52,878 nt of DNA from positions 142,895-195,772 of the forward strand of contig VFGV01000011.1 of NCBI GenBank assembly GCA_009392275.1. The letters are read 5' to 3'. The notes under the pieces were generated by a model. The model ran no database searches, was not told the DNA's origin, and worked only from the letters and a program-made list of their open reading frames with translations. This document shows positions 1 through 9,372 of this stretch, piece by piece; positions within the stretch are counted from its first letter, which is position 1; each line of letters opens with the position of its first letter. Source of the DNA: SAR202 cluster bacterium (GTDB taxonomy: Bacteria > Chloroflexota > Dehalococcoidia > Lucifugimonadales > UBA2962). The position numbers and the translations under genes are program-made.

Positions 1-567
1 CACATATTCATTAGCTCCATGAATCATTAGCTGCTTACTTCTATTTATTGCATCATTATTGATAGCATCTGTACCAAGACTACCGGTAGTGGACCCATCT
101 TCTCTAATAAATAACTTCCTACCAGTTTGAATGCCAGAACCTAGTGGCAATAGATTTTCTCCTGGATTACTAATTAATGTGGCAAGAGCAACTGAAGACT
201 TCCCTGAATACGCATCATCTATTTCTTTTGCAAAACCTAATACTTCAGTTGGTTCGTATATTGGATCGATCATAAAATACATGCTTCCTCCGCAGACAAG
301 CCCTTCTTCTGCAGCGAGATCTTCGTTTAATTGATACTCACGGAATTGACTAGGTCCAAAACTTTTTAATAGTTCTTGTGCTGCATACCAGATATCACCT
401 TCAACACATCCCCCGCCAAGAGTGCCAACGCCGCTTCCATCCTCTCTCACTAAGAGCTTGGCTCCAGGTTTTTGTGGAGTAGAACCTTTGGTTTTTACAA
501 CTGTAGCTAATACAGCCTTTTGCCCTTTACTTAATAATTTTTTGGTTTCTTTAAATACTTCTTTCAT
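1..567 (-). CDS. XdhC/CoxI family protein (C-terminus outside window)
   Basis: The minus-strand frame is open from an ATG at 567 to the window edge (189 codons), with an in-frame stop just upstream of the ATG. The protein contains the GGGCVEG segment typical of XdhC/CoxI proteins, which help insert or mature the molybdenum cofactor of xanthine and CO dehydrogenase-type hydroxylases. Two related half-segments can be seen: LVREDGSGVGTLGGGCVEG and, near the edge, FIREDGSTTGSLGTDAIN. This is the usual internal duplication of the N-terminal XdhC domain. The gene lies 54 bp downstream of the M16 peptidase gene on the same strand. No xanthine dehydrogenase structural gene is in view, so the partner enzyme is unknown. 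The family call is firm; the function is inferred. Confidence 0.82.
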   Translation of the reverse strand, partial: MKEVFKETKKLLSKGQKAVLATVVKTKGSTPQKPGAKLLVREDGSGVGTLGGGCVEGDIWYAAQELLKSFGPSQFREYQLNEDLAAEEGLVCGGSMYFMIDPIYEPTEVLGFAKEIDDAYSGKSSVALATLISNPGENLLPLGSGIQTGRKLFIREDGSTTGSLGTDAINNDAINRSKQLMIHGANEYV

Positions 568-621
568 CGATTTGATTGCATTCTTTGGTACTATTTTGCC
601 TTATTAAATAATCTATAACAA

Positions 622-1920
622 TTAACTGTGAATGAGATGTTCCAGTTTTTTGTTACCTCTACAAGGACCTAGAACCGCTATATTAAGATTTGTAAATTCT
701 AGTACACTTTTGGAAATCCTATTGATGTCCTTTTTTGTTACAGAGTTTAGCCTAGATATTGCTGTTTCAGGGTCCATTATCTCATTTAATAACATTTCTT
801 GGATACCAAACCAGTTTGCAACTGATCTGCTATCTTCCATTCTTAGCATTAAACGTCCAGCAGACATTTTCTTAGCTTTATCTAATTCGCTTGGCTCAAT
901 ACCGGACTTTATGTCCTCCAATTGTTCTAATATTATCTTTGCAGCCTCGTACACTTTTCTTGGCTCAACTCCTGCCCTAACGGTGAATGCTCCGCAATCT
1001 TGGAAATGAACCAAAGATGAATGAACGTCATATGCAAGTCCGCGATTTTCTCTAAGTTCTATAAATAACCTGCTGCTCATACCTTCACCAATAGCGACAT
1101 TTAACAAACCTAATGCATCTCTATCATCATGAAAAATAGATATTGTAGGCAACGCGAGTGAAAGATAAGCCTGTTCTGTGCGTCTGTATTTTAACTTAGA
1201 TTTAGCAATATATTGATTATTTGAATACGGAATAAAATCAGGTGGATCAAAGCCATGCCAATCAGATGTTAATTTGTCGACTTGTTGCAAAATCTCATCG
1301 TGAATTATGTTTCCTGCGACACTGATGACGGTATTTCTAGGGCTGTAATATTTGTTTATATGTTCCCTTAATATATCAGGAGTAATATTACATACTGTTT
1401 CTTTTGAGCCTCCAATATCTCTGCTTAAAGGATGACTAGGCCACAACATTCCATCAATTAATGTTTCAATTTGATATTCTGGGTGATCATGGGTCATTGC
1501 TAGTTCGTCAAGAATCACATCACGCTCTTTTTTAACCTCATTCGCATCAATTAATGAATTTCTTATCATGTCCAGTAACAAATCTAATGATTCAGCTACA
1601 TAATTGGCAGGAACTTTACACCAGTAATTTGTAAATTCCTGTTCTGTTTCTGCATTAATTACTCCACCAATACCTTCAATTGCTCCACTTATTGATTTAG
1701 GGTCTGGTCGTGTATTGGTGCCCTTGAAAACAATGTGTTCAAGAAAATGTGAAACTCCTGCATGCTCATCTGTTTCATGCCGTGAACCAACTCCGATTAA
1801 TAGACTAATTGAAGCAGATTGAACTCCTGTCATTTCAGTTGTGATTAAACGCAAGCCGTTATCCAACAGCGTAATTTGGAAATTTTGATTGCTAAATTTA
1901 TTCAAGTCATGCTCGCTCAT
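622..1920 (-). CDS. M16 family zinc metallopeptidase
   Basis: A 432-residue protein with the inverted zinc-binding motif HFLEH at residues 58-62, inside the conserved context AGVSHFLEHIVFKGT, and the downstream segment ENRGLAYDVHSS typical of bacterial processing-peptidase-like M16B proteins. The length fits a single M16 unit with an active and an inactive domain. No signal peptide is apparent, so it is probably cytoplasmic. Such enzymes cleave small or unfolded peptides; the substrate is unknown. The gene is followed by the xdhC-like gene on the same strand and is divergent from the molybdopterin-type gene at 2012, with about 90 bp between them for both promoters. Confidence 0.92.
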   Translation of the reverse strand: MSEHDLNKFSNQNFQITLLDNGLRLITTEMTGVQSASISLLIGVGSRHETDEHAGVSHFLEHIVFKGTNTRPDPKSISGAIEGIGGVINAETEQEFTNYWCKVPANYVAESLDLLLDMIRNSLIDANEVKKERDVILDELAMTHDHPEYQIETLIDGMLWPSHPLSRDIGGSKETVCNITPDILREHINKYYSPRNTVISVAGNIIHDEILQQVDKLTSDWHGFDPPDFIPYSNNQYIAKSKLKYRRTEQAYLSLALPTISIFHDDRDALGLLNVAIGEGMSSRLFIELRENRGLAYDVHSSLVHFQDCGAFTVRAGVEPRKVYEAAKIILEQLEDIKSGIEPSELDKAKKMSAGRLMLRMEDSRSVANWFGIQEMLLNEIMDPETAISRLNSVTKKDINRISKSVLEFTNLNIAVLGPCRGNKKLEHLIHS

Positions 1921-2011
1921 AGTAAAATTCTAACATTTGGATAGCTTAAGGTTGGTCACATAAATTTCGATTACTATAAACAATCTGAAATTCATATATA
2001 AAATTGTAATT

Positions 2012-2617
2012 ATGAAAAGTAAACTGGGAAAACTTAAAACACGTATCTTTAGTAAAAGCGATGAGCATGAAGCGCCTCCTGGTCAATTTGTGACTGATAA
2101 ATTTCCAGTATTGACATTTGGTACTGCTCCGAACATTGTTCTTGATCAGTGGAATATAACATTATTTGGTTCGGTTAAAGAGAATGTTCATTTGAACTGG
2201 AACGAGATAATGCATCTTAAACGTATCTGTATCCAGGCTGAATTCCATTGTGTTACACAATGGAGCAAGCTGTTAAATAAATGGGAAGGAGTAGGCTTTA
2301 GTTCACTTATGGACCTTGTTGAAATACGTAAAGAAGTTCAATATGTAATGATTCATTGTTATGGTGGATATAGCACTAACCTTCCATTAGATGTGCTTCT
2401 TGATGACGATGTGATTCTTGCATATCGTCATGATGGATCTGATCTTTCACTAGATCACGGTGGACCATTAAGGTTAGTAGTTCCAAAAAGATACGGTTGG
2501 AAAAGCGCCAAGTGGATTAACGGGATAGAATTTATGGAAGAAAATCAGCCTGGCTTTTGGGAATCCAGGGGCTATCACATGGAAGGCGATCCGTGGAAAG
2601 AGCAGCGATTTAAATAA
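2012..2617 (+). CDS. Sulfite oxidase-fold molybdopterin-dependent oxidoreductase
   Basis: A 201-residue protein made up almost only of the oxidoreductase molybdopterin-binding domain (sulfite oxidase/YedY fold). The segment AEFHCVTQWS places Cys80 where the family has its molybdenum-ligating cysteine. Further family features are the HCYGGYSTNLPL stretch, LDHGGPLRLVVPKRYGWKSAKW, and a C-terminal FWESRGYHMEGDPWKEQR tail. There is no Tat or Sec signal, so unlike MsrP/YedY it is predicted to be cytoplasmic. The substrate cannot be told from sequence. It is divergent from the peptidase gene and convergent with the small zinc-ribbon gene at 2632. Confidence 0.85.
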   Translation: MKSKLGKLKTRIFSKSDEHEAPPGQFVTDKFPVLTFGTAPNIVLDQWNITLFGSVKENVHLNWNEIMHLKRICIQAEFHCVTQWSKLLNKWEGVGFSSLMDLVEIRKEVQYVMIHCYGGYSTNLPLDVLLDDDVILAYRHDGSDLSLDHGGPLRLVVPKRYGWKSAKWINGIEFMEENQPGFWESRGYHMEGDPWKEQRFK

Positions 2618-2631
2618 ATTCTATCCTGCGC

Positions 2632-2802
2632 TTATGCAGCAGCAGTTTTGTTTGGAGATCCTTGGCGCCTTATAGCTCTTTTTGATCTGTCAGACAGGTA
2701 TACCATATGGCCGCACTGAAGGCACTCTAGATAAGAGCCGTACGTATCTGAATTTTTATTGATGTCCCCTTTACATCTGGGGCACCCTTTTATCCTTAGC
2801 AT
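2632..2802 (-). CDS. Small zinc-ribbon protein (56 aa)
   Basis: A short minus-strand gene running from ATG at 2802 to TAA at 2632-2634. The 56-residue product begins MLRIKGCPRCKGD and has a second pair in ECLQCGH, a C-x2-C...C-x2-C zinc-ribbon arrangement. It is followed by a basic stretch (RSKRAIRRQG) and a short Ala-rich tail. A purine-rich stretch (GAAAGAAG) lies just upstream of the ATG. It fills the gap after the sulfite-oxidase-fold gene and is convergent with it. The product is likely a nucleic-acid- or protein-binding minimal zinc ribbon. I do not recognise a named family, and its function is unknown. Confidence 0.65.
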   Translation of the reverse strand: MLRIKGCPRCKGDINKNSDTYGSYLECLQCGHMVYLSDRSKRAIRRQGSPNKTAAA

Positions 2803-3026
2803 GATTAACTTCTTTCAGTAGTATCGTTGATTACGATCTAATTGTTTCATTATCAACTCCATTCATTATCCTGTGAAGTAATATATTATAATGATTAGTA
2901 TTTGTTTTTATGATATAAATTGTGATTGACCTTATTAAGGCATTGTAGTTGTGGCTGGTTTGATAATAGTTAATGAGATATTCATTGTTTGTGATTACTA
3001 TACCAACATAAATATTGCTTTAAGGT

Positions 3027-3047
3027 ATTGATACGCACCGTATCAAG
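3027..3047. promoter_or_regulatory. HAIR-like operator (probable HspR site)
   Basis: The sequence ATTGATA-N7-TATCAAG is present, with an inner perfect inverted repeat TTGATACG-cac-CGTATCAA (3028-3046). The known HspR site HAIR is CTTGAGT-N7-ACTCAAG. Spacing and the TTGA/TCAA cores agree, while the inner two bases differ. The site covers the -35 box of the promoter in front of hspR, as expected for an autorepressor. That HspR binds here is inferred. Confidence 0.6.
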
Positions 3048-3056
3048 TAATATAAT
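3028..3056 (+). promoter_or_regulatory. Sigma70-type promoter of hspR-grpE-dnaK
   Basis: A TTGATA -35 box (3028-3033) and a perfect TATAAT -10 box (3051-3056) are separated by 17 bp. Transcription would start near 3063, leaving a leader of about 110 nt before the hspR ATG at 3173. This is the best-matching promoter in the window. Confidence 0.65.
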
Positions 3057-3172
3057 ATAAGTTGTCAGTTTTAGACGTTTCATTCACTTAAATACAACGA
3101 CGATAAGAAAATATAGTTAGTATTACCTATTCATATAGTTGTAACTATTGTTTCTTAAATTAAGTAAAGCCA

Positions 3173-3547
3173 ATGAATAGAAGAATTGAATATACAGCCA
3201 GAGAAGATGGTGTTTACATAATCAGTGTTGCAGCACGATTATTAGAGATGCATCCTCAGACTTTGCGTAAGTATGAGCGAGTAGGATTGATAAGTCCTTT
3301 TCGGACAGGCGGAATGCTCCGACTCTACTCTGAAGAAGATATGGCTCGCTTGCGCTTGATAAAGTATCTAGTTAATGATCTTGGATTAAACCTAGCTGGA
3401 GTTGAGTTAGTGCTTGGGCTTTTTAATCGCTTGCTTAAGTTAAGGATATATTCGGAATCTTTGGAAGGCCAAAATCTGCAACGCGCATTGGAATTAAGTT
3501 TGGTTGAAATGTTTGAAATATTGGGCATGACATACAGTGAACTGTAA
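3173..3547 (+). CDS. hspR: HspR, MerR-family heat-shock repressor
   Basis: A 124-residue MerR-type regulator. After a short N-terminus comes YIISVAARLLEMHPQTLRKYERVGLISPFRTGGMLR, the HspR form of the MerR helix-turn-helix and wing, then YSEEDMARLRLIKYLVNDLGLNLAGVELVL and a short C-terminal helix region. In actinobacteria HspR binds HAIR sites and uses DnaK as co-repressor. Here it is the first gene of hspR-grpE-dnaK, 20 bp before grpE, and a HAIR-like repeat overlaps its promoter, which suggests autoregulation of the whole operon. The gene order differs from actinobacterial dnaK-grpE-dnaJ-hspR, and no dnaJ follows. Confidence 0.9.
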   Translation: MNRRIEYTAREDGVYIISVAARLLEMHPQTLRKYERVGLISPFRTGGMLRLYSEEDMARLRLIKYLVNDLGLNLAGVELVLGLFNRLLKLRIYSESLEGQNLQRALELSLVEMFEILGMTYSEL

Positions 3548-3567
3548 TTTTTTAATTTAGGTGGGAC

Positions 3568-4107
3568 ATGATAGGGGAAACAGAAAAAAATAGTGATGAT
3601 CAAGCTGAGGAAGCTAAAGATGCCGGAATTGAAGAGCCAATTGACAGCTCAATGAACGAAATCGATATTGCTATTAAGGAAGCAGAAAAATACAAAGATT
3701 TAGCCCATCGAACTGCTGCAGAACTCGAAAATCTGAAAAAAAGATCATTGCAAGAAAGAGAGGAAATCCGGAAGTATGGTCAAAGTCAATTAATCATTCA
3801 ACTATTAGGAGTGTTAGATGATTTTAATCGTGCAATGGACATCATTCCTGATGAAGCAGTGGTAACTGGATGGAAAGATGGATTGGATTTGGTGAAACGC
3901 GGCATGGATAATCTTTTGGCCGCACAAGGATTGAGCCAGATAGATGCGCTTGGTAAGCCGTTCGAACCTGCAGAACATGAAGCAGTTTCTTTTGAACCTG
4001 TTGAAGGGCAAGCTGCAGGTCGTGTTCTTTCGGTTGTTAGGGAAGGATATAAATTGAATGGCCGAGTTTTGAGAGCAGCGCAAGTTACTGTGTCCAAAGC
4101 CACTTAA
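3568..4107 (+). CDS. grpE: GrpE, DnaK nucleotide exchange factor
   Basis: A 179-residue protein with the usual acidic, disordered N-terminus, a long helix (ALAEAEKYKDL-like register, residues ~35-75 with LENLKKRSLQE), and the C-terminal beta domain GKPFEPAEHEAVSFEPVEG...VLSVVREGYKLNGRVLRAAQVTVSK, which is characteristic of GrpE. It releases ADP from DnaK in the cytoplasmic Hsp70 cycle. The start has a good ribosome site (AGGTGG, 5 nt before the ATG). It sits between hspR and dnaK, 68 bp before dnaK. Confidence 0.96.
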   Translation: MIGETEKNSDDQAEEAKDAGIEEPIDSSMNEIDIAIKEAEKYKDLAHRTAAELENLKKRSLQEREEIRKYGQSQLIIQLLGVLDDFNRAMDIIPDEAVVTGWKDGLDLVKRGMDNLLAAQGLSQIDALGKPFEPAEHEAVSFEPVEGQAAGRVLSVVREGYKLNGRVLRAAQVTVSKAT

Positions 4108-4175
4108 AAGCTTGGACCATTCATATAAACAACAGTTAATTTAAATATAATATTGAACATAAATACGGGGGGAAA

Positions 4176-6092
4176 ATGTCTAAAATATTAGGAATTGATT
4201 TAGGAACAACTAATTCATGTATGGCGGTGATAGAGGCTGGAGAACCGAAAGTTCTAGAGAATTCTGAAGGAGGCCGCACGACGCCATCGGTTGTTGCAAT
4301 AAATCCTAAATCAGAAGAAAGATACGTAGGCTTAACAGCACGCAGGCAGGCTGTTACGAATCCGGAGAACACAGTTTTTTCGGTTAAAAGATTTATGGGT
4401 ATGAGTGCTAATGACAAAGCAATAAAAAATGACATTGACCTTGTGCCATACAAAGTTGAAGCTGGATCTAATGGAGCTGCGGTAGTTAATATGGCTGGTA
4501 AATCATATGCGCCACCAGAAATTGCAGCAATGACTTTACAGAAAATGAAAACTGATGCTGAAGCAAAAATTGGGGAAAAAATAACTCAAGCTGTTATAAC
4601 AGTCCCGGCATACTTTGATGACAGCCAAAGAAACGCTACCAAAGATGCAGGACGAATAGCTGGATTAGAAGTTTTAAGAATAATAAACGAACCGACAGCA
4701 GCAGCAGTCGCCTACGGTTTTGATGAAACTAAAGATGGCACAATAGCCGTTTATGATTTAGGCGGCGGTACTTTTGATATAACGATTTTACAAATGGCGG
4801 ATGGGGTAGTTGAAGTAAAAGCAACGAATGGTGACACACATCTTGGTGGAGATGATTTTGACCAGCGAATAATTGAGTGGATTGCAGACGAATTTAAAAA
4901 ATCAGATGGCATTGACTTGAGAGAAGACAGGATGGCTCTTCAACGCCTGCGAGAGTCGGCTGAGCGTGCAAAAATTGAGCTTTCTACTTTGAGTCAGACA
5001 GAAATAAATCTACCATTTGTAACAGCAGATTCTTCAGGGCCAAAGCACTTGGTTATGACTTTAACTAAAGCTAGTCTTGAGAACCTTGTAGGCGATTTGG
5101 TCCAGAAAACAATGGAACCATGCCAAAAAGCTATATCGGATTCAGGGATAACTGCGACAGATATTGATGAAGTGATATTAGTTGGCGGAATGACACGCAT
5201 GCCTGCTGTTCAGGATGCCGTATTAAGTTTATTTAAAAAGGAACCACACCAAGGTGTAAACCCAGATGAAGTAGTCGCTGTTGGAGCGGCTCTACAAGCT
5301 GGCGTTTTGCAAGGAGAAGTACAAGATCTGCTTTTGCTGGATGTCACACCTTTAACTTTAGGAATAGAGACAATGGGTGGTGTAACAACAGCATTGATAC
5401 CAAGGAATACCACAATACCTACGGCAAAAAGTGAAATATTCACTACTGCAGCAGATGGGCAGACGAGCGTGGAAGTACACGTTCTTCAGGGAGAGAGACC
5501 TATGGCTTCTGAGAATAAAACCATAGGTCGGTTTATGCTGGATGGTATTCTATCTGCACCTCGTGGCACACCTCAAGTGGAGGTGACGTTTGATTTGGAT
5601 GCTAATGGCATATTAAATGTTTCTGCTAAAGATAAGGGAACAGGTAAAGAGCAGAAAATCACGATAACTGCTAGTTCTGGTCTAGATGAATCAGAGATTG
5701 AACAGATGGTAAAAGAAGCTGAGGAGCATGCCGAAGAAGATGAGCAAAGAAGGAAAAACGTAGAATTGCGTAATGAGGCTGAAAACACGGCTTATTCTGC
5801 AGAAAAGATGATTAAAGATAATCCTGAAATTATTACCGACGAACAAAAATCTCAAGTAGAGGATGCAGTTAAAGCAGTGAGAGAAGCAATCAAGAATGAA
5901 GATTCAGGACAAATTAATGTTTCCTTAACCGAATTGCAGGCTATCATTCAGGAGGTAGGACAAGCAGTTTATGCTAGTCAAGCTCCTCAAGATACAGCTG
6001 CGCCAGATTCAAGCAATCAGCCTTCAGATGATGTTGATTCAGATGATAAATCGAAAAAGGACACTATTGAAGGAGACTTTAAGGAAGTTTAG
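4176..6092 (+). CDS. dnaK: DnaK, Hsp70 chaperone
   Basis: Full-length 638-residue Hsp70. The N-terminal ATPase motifs are intact: [10 protein letters not shown] at residues 5-14, [21 protein letters not shown], and [15 protein letters not shown]. The substrate-binding domain begins around [14 protein letters not shown]. The C-terminal lid ends in an acidic tail closing with EGDFKEV, the co-chaperone-binding type of end. A strong ribosome site (GGGGGG) precedes the ATG. It is the last gene of the hspR operon and converges on the ThDP-enzyme gene with only 24 bp between them. dnaJ is not adjacent. Confidence 0.98.
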   Translation: MSKILGIDLGTTNSCMAVIEAGEPKVLENSEGGRTTPSVVAINPKSEERYVGLTARRQAVTNPENTVFSVKRFMGMSANDKAIKNDIDLVPYKVEAGSNGAAVVNMAGKSYAPPEIAAMTLQKMKTDAEAKIGEKITQAVITVPAYFDDSQRNATKDAGRIAGLEVLRIINEPTAAAVAYGFDETKDGTIAVYDLGGGTFDITILQMADGVVEVKATNGDTHLGGDDFDQRIIEWIADEFKKSDGIDLREDRMALQRLRESAERAKIELSTLSQTEINLPFVTADSSGPKHLVMTLTKASLENLVGDLVQKTMEPCQKAISDSGITATDIDEVILVGGMTRMPAVQDAVLSLFKKEPHQGVNPDEVVAVGAALQAGVLQGEVQDLLLLDVTPLTLGIETMGGVTTALIPRNTTIPTAKSEIFTTAADGQTSVEVHVLQGERPMASENKTIGRFMLDGILSAPRGTPQVEVTFDLDANGILNVSAKDKGTGKEQKITITASSGLDESEIEQMVKEAEEHAEEDEQRRKNVELRNEAENTAYSAEKMIKDNPEIITDEQKSQVEDAVKAVREAIKNEDSGQINVSLTELQAIIQEVGQAVYASQAPQDTAAPDSSNQPSDDVDSDDKSKKDTIEGDFKEV

Positions 6093-6116
6093 CTCCTAGA
6101 TCAATTCAGTAAAAAA

Positions 6117-7784
6117 TTAATACTGTTTTGTGTTCAATACCCATCTGGTTAGTGGACTAGGAGAAGGTGTTGTCTGTACATTTATTACATATGGTTTCTT
6201 GGAAGAATAAGCTCTCTTTAATGCAGGAGCTAGTTCAGATAATTCTTGAACAAATTCCCCGTGAGCTCCCAATGCTTGTGCAACCATGTCATATCGAGTG
6301 TTGGGTAGCAACTCTGTGGAAATAGATTGCCCAAAAAATTGTTTTTGTTGGTGATAATCAATACCCCAAACTGAATCATTACCTATCAATATGACTGCAG
6401 GAATGTTGTGTCGGACAGCTGTGTCAATTTCCATTCCATTAAAACCGAAAGAGCCGTCCCCTGCGAAAATCAATACCTTTGACTTTGGTAAAGCAACCTG
6501 CGCGCCTATTCCAAATGGTACAGCCCAACCTAGCATTCCCATAACGCCGTTAGTGAACCACCGATCTTTTTTCAGTGCTGGCCAATAAGCGGCACCATAG
6601 AATCCAAAATCAGCTCCCTCAAATACAAGACACGTATCATTTGGAGCTAAGGTTTTTGCAGTTCTATGAACTTCCATTGCATGAATTCCATTTTCGTTTC
6701 CGACCATTGAATCGAGGTCTTTTTTTTGTTTCAATTGAGTATCTGCTAATTCATTTATCAAACTGCTTGGTCGCCATTTGATAGTTTTGGCTACTTCAGT
6801 TAATTGGAAAACTACCTCTTTAACATTGCCGCAAATACCGATATCGATTCTACGGGTCCGTCCAATAATTTCTGGTTCGGGATCAACTTGAATGATTTTT
6901 GCATTACTACTTATGCAAGGAGGTTCGCCGAAGTTAAAAGTGAAATCCAGTTTTTTCCCTAGTAATAAAATGGCGTCAGATTTGGATATCAATTTAGCTG
7001 TATCAACAACTCTTATATCTGATATGCCAAACCCATAGGGGTGCTCGTCCGAAATCACTCCTCTGGCGGCTTGTTCATTTAAAATCGGAATGTGAGTTGT
7101 TTCTGCAAACTCATCTAGATCCCCTTGGTCTAGAGACCAAGCACCATTGCCCGCTATCACAATAGGATCGGAAGCAGAGTTTAGTATTTCAATTGCATCT
7201 GCTATTTTTTTAGTAGATGATTGTCCTAAGTCTTCACTTTTAAATTGTGGAGGTTCGTATTGCCAGACAGATGAAATGTCTATTTTCGCTGTTTGAACAT
7301 CGACAGGAATAGTTAAATGAACAGGTCCTCGTCTTCCAGTCATTGCTGATTTATATGAACGCCAAAAGAATTCAGGTATACGTCTGATATCCCGAATTAA
7401 CCATGCATCTTTTGTAACTGGCTTGGCCATTCCTATTTGGTCAATCTCTTGTGCCGCCCATTGACCTAGACGATCTTGGTTAGCACAGCCACTTATATTT
7501 ATTACTGGTGATTCTAATTGATGTGCAAAAGCTAGTCCTGGAATAGCATTCGCATGTCCGGGAGTGGTGAACATTGAAACGCCTGGCTTATGCTTGATTC
7601 TGCCCCAAGCATTTGCCATATCGACAGCTCCCTGCTCATGTCGAGTATCAATGAATCGGATACCTGAGTTGTGCATAGTATCCATTAATGGCAGAGTATG
7701 GTCACCTGCGACAGCAAAAACAGTATCAATACCTAAGGTGGATAGACATTTTGTAATTAGCTGTGAACCTGAAACTTTAGTCAC
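6117..7784 (-). CDS. Thiamine diphosphate-dependent enzyme, acetolactate synthase-like
   Basis: A 555-residue three-domain ThDP enzyme. The pyrimidine-binding domain carries the catalytic glutamate in RHEQG (Glu50). The central domain and the C-terminal pyrophosphate-binding domain follow; the latter has GDGSFGFNGMEIDTAVRHN...ND, the metal/ThDP motif. It belongs to the acetolactate synthase/benzoylformate decarboxylase/2-hydroxyacyl-CoA lyase superfamily. No small regulatory subunit gene lies nearby and the context is catabolic, so biosynthetic IlvB is unlikely. It is the last gene of the minus-strand run from etfB, 28 bp after the GMC oxidoreductase gene. A C-C lyase or decarboxylase acting on a 2-oxo or 2-hydroxyacyl compound is plausible but inferred. 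Confidence 0.85.
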   Translation of the reverse strand: MTKVSGSQLITKCLSTLGIDTVFAVAGDHTLPLMDTMHNSGIRFIDTRHEQGAVDMANAWGRIKHKPGVSMFTTPGHANAIPGLAFAHQLESPVINISGCANQDRLGQWAAQEIDQIGMAKPVTKDAWLIRDIRRIPEFFWRSYKSAMTGRRGPVHLTIPVDVQTAKIDISSVWQYEPPQFKSEDLGQSSTKKIADAIEILNSASDPIVIAGNGAWSLDQGDLDEFAETTHIPILNEQAARGVISDEHPYGFGISDIRVVDTAKLISKSDAILLLGKKLDFTFNFGEPPCISSNAKIIQVDPEPEIIGRTRRIDIGICGNVKEVVFQLTEVAKTIKWRPSSLINELADTQLKQKKDLDSMVGNENGIHAMEVHRTAKTLAPNDTCLVFEGADFGFYGAAYWPALKKDRWFTNGVMGMLGWAVPFGIGAQVALPKSKVLIFAGDGSFGFNGMEIDTAVRHNIPAVILIGNDSVWGIDYHQQKQFFGQSISTELLPNTRYDMVAQALGAHGEFVQELSELAPALKRAYSSKKPYVINVQTTPSPSPLTRWVLNTKQY

Positions 7785-7812
7785 TTGATAACTTCCATTA
7801 ATTTTTTATTCA

Positions 7813-9372
7813 TCAATTGCACCTAATGAAATCTGCTATACGCTCTGCCAACGCTATAGTAGTTAAGTTAGTGTTAGCCCTAATAAGCCTTGGCATGATA
7901 GATGCATCGCAAACCCTGAGAGAGCTGATTCCATGTACTCTGCCTTGACTATCGACTACTGAATTGATACTAGAGTTGCCCATCCTACAGGTTCCTGAAA
8001 CATGATGTCCAGTTTGAACTTTCTTAAAGATCCACTCATCGATCATTGAATCAGTCTTAATTTCTTCATCACTTGGGTCAATCCGATACTCGATGAACTT
8101 TTCAAATTCAGGACTTGAGCCAAGTGATGCACATAGTCGAACGGCCTCACGAAGGCGTTCGAGATCATCTTTAGAATTAAGCATATTGTAGTCTAATAAG
8201 GGAATATCTTCGGGTTTATTTGACTTAAGGGTTACTTTTCCATAGTTATTCGCTTTTTGCAGAATAATGCCGATAAAAGCCCCTATTAACCTGTCTGATG
8301 TGTTTACTAATCCAGCTTGGGCTTTCTTATGTGGAAGGACCGCATATGATCCCATTGTGATCATTACATCTTTACGATCTGTCGACTTTGAGGCAGTATA
8401 ACTTAATGCCATTTGTAAGAGCGGGTTTGAGGAATTTAATTTGTAGGATGGTTTAGTTTTATAAATAGTTAATAAAGCTGGGTGATCTTGTAGGTTTTGT
8501 CCAACTTGTTGCAAATCGATGATTGGTTTTATACCGTAATTTTTTAGATGTTTTTTAGGTCCTATACCAGAAAGCATTAAAATTTGAGGTGATGCTATAG
8601 CTCCTGCGGACAAAATAATTTCTTTGCCGCGAACCTCTAATATTTGATTGTTTTGTTGTACCTCAACCCCTACTGCATTTCTGGAATCGAACAGTATTTT
8701 TCTGGCCAATGTATCGGGCATTATGTAGAGATTATCTCGAGATCTAACAGGATTTAAATAGCCAATCATTGTACTTATTCTAGTACGACCACAAAGATTT
8801 AATGGTATTGGTCCAATCCCGCTAGTGTTTGGATTATTGTGATCAGGACACGGGTCAAATCCATGTCTTACACAAGCTTTATAAAAAGCTTTTTGGATTG
8901 GATCACATTCATCGAGCCCAAACCTGCTTACAGATATCGGACCTTTATTTCCATGATATTTATCTTCAAAATCATTATCCTTTTCTAGTTTTTTAAAATA
9001 TGGCAACAGGTTTTCATAAGACCAATCATCACCACAGGATGCTTTCCATATATCATAGTCTTCTGGTATTCCTCTCAAAAACATTAAGGCATTAATTGCA
9101 CTGGAGCCGCCTACTAACTTACCTCTTGGTATGTGCAGGTATGATTGATCAGTGAGCCTAGCTTCATAGCCCCATAAGTCATGGCTTGCTGCTACAGCAC
9201 CTTCGTCGGTGCCAAAGCCGAATTTGATGCCGTCGGGGATATGGCATTCATCTGGATAATCTCTACCAGCTTCTATAAGTAGAACAGAGGTGTCTCTATT
9301 CTCTGAAAGTCTGTTTGCTAGGACGCATCCTGCAGCTCCGGCACCAACTATAATTTTGTCATATGCTTTCAT
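7813..9372 (-). CDS. GMC-family FAD oxidoreductase (choline/alcohol dehydrogenase type)
   Basis: A 519-residue glucose-methanol-choline oxidoreductase. The FAD-binding Rossmann motif IIVGAGAAGCVLANRLSE is at the N-terminus, followed by GKLVGGSSAINALMFLRG, GKEIILSAGAIASPQILMLSGIGP, and the C-terminal GHHVSGTCRMG...RVCDASIMPRLIRANT-N, which holds the active-site His and Asn. Such enzymes oxidise primary or secondary alcohols to aldehydes or ketones and pass electrons to quinones, ETF or oxygen. The ATG overlaps the stop of the deacetylase-like gene by one base (TAATG), so the two are translationally coupled. The substrate is unknown; the etfAB genes in the same run are a possible electron route. 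Confidence 0.92.
   Translation of the reverse strand: MKAYDKIIVGAGAAGCVLANRLSENRDTSVLLIEAGRDYPDECHIPDGIKFGFGTDEGAVAASHDLWGYEARLTDQSYLHIPRGKLVGGSSAINALMFLRGIPEDYDIWKASCGDDWSYENLLPYFKKLEKDNDFEDKYHGNKGPISVSRFGLDECDPIQKAFYKACVRHGFDPCPDHNNPNTSGIGPIPLNLCGRTRISTMIGYLNPVRSRDNLYIMPDTLARKILFDSRNAVGVEVQQNNQILEVRGKEIILSAGAIASPQILMLSGIGPKKHLKNYGIKPIIDLQQVGQNLQDHPALLTIYKTKPSYKLNSSNPLLQMALSYTASKSTDRKDVMITMGSYAVLPHKKAQAGLVNTSDRLIGAFIGIILQKANNYGKVTLKSNKPEDIPLLDYNMLNSKDDLERLREAVRLCASLGSSPEFEKFIEYRIDPSDEEIKTDSMIDEWIFKKVQTGHHVSGTCRMGNSSINSVVDSQGRVHGISSLRVCDASIMPRLIRANTNLTTIALAERIADFIRCN

Larger units (their letters stand above)
2803..3172. other. 370-bp intergenic region upstream of hspR
   Basis: AT-rich region between divergent genes with no convincing ORF. 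It holds the hspR promoter and operator (3027-3056), a roughly 115-nt leader, and presumably the minus-strand promoter of the zinc-ribbon gene. A short palindrome CCTTATTAAGG is at 2930-2940, and a small inverted repeat ATAGTT-GT-AACTAT occurs in the leader just before hspR. No role can be assigned to either. Confidence 0.5.

Noticed and set aside
131-607. Two plus-strand frames (131-334 and 422-607)
   Set aside because: They are shadows of the XdhC-like gene on the minus strand, whose product has clear family motifs.
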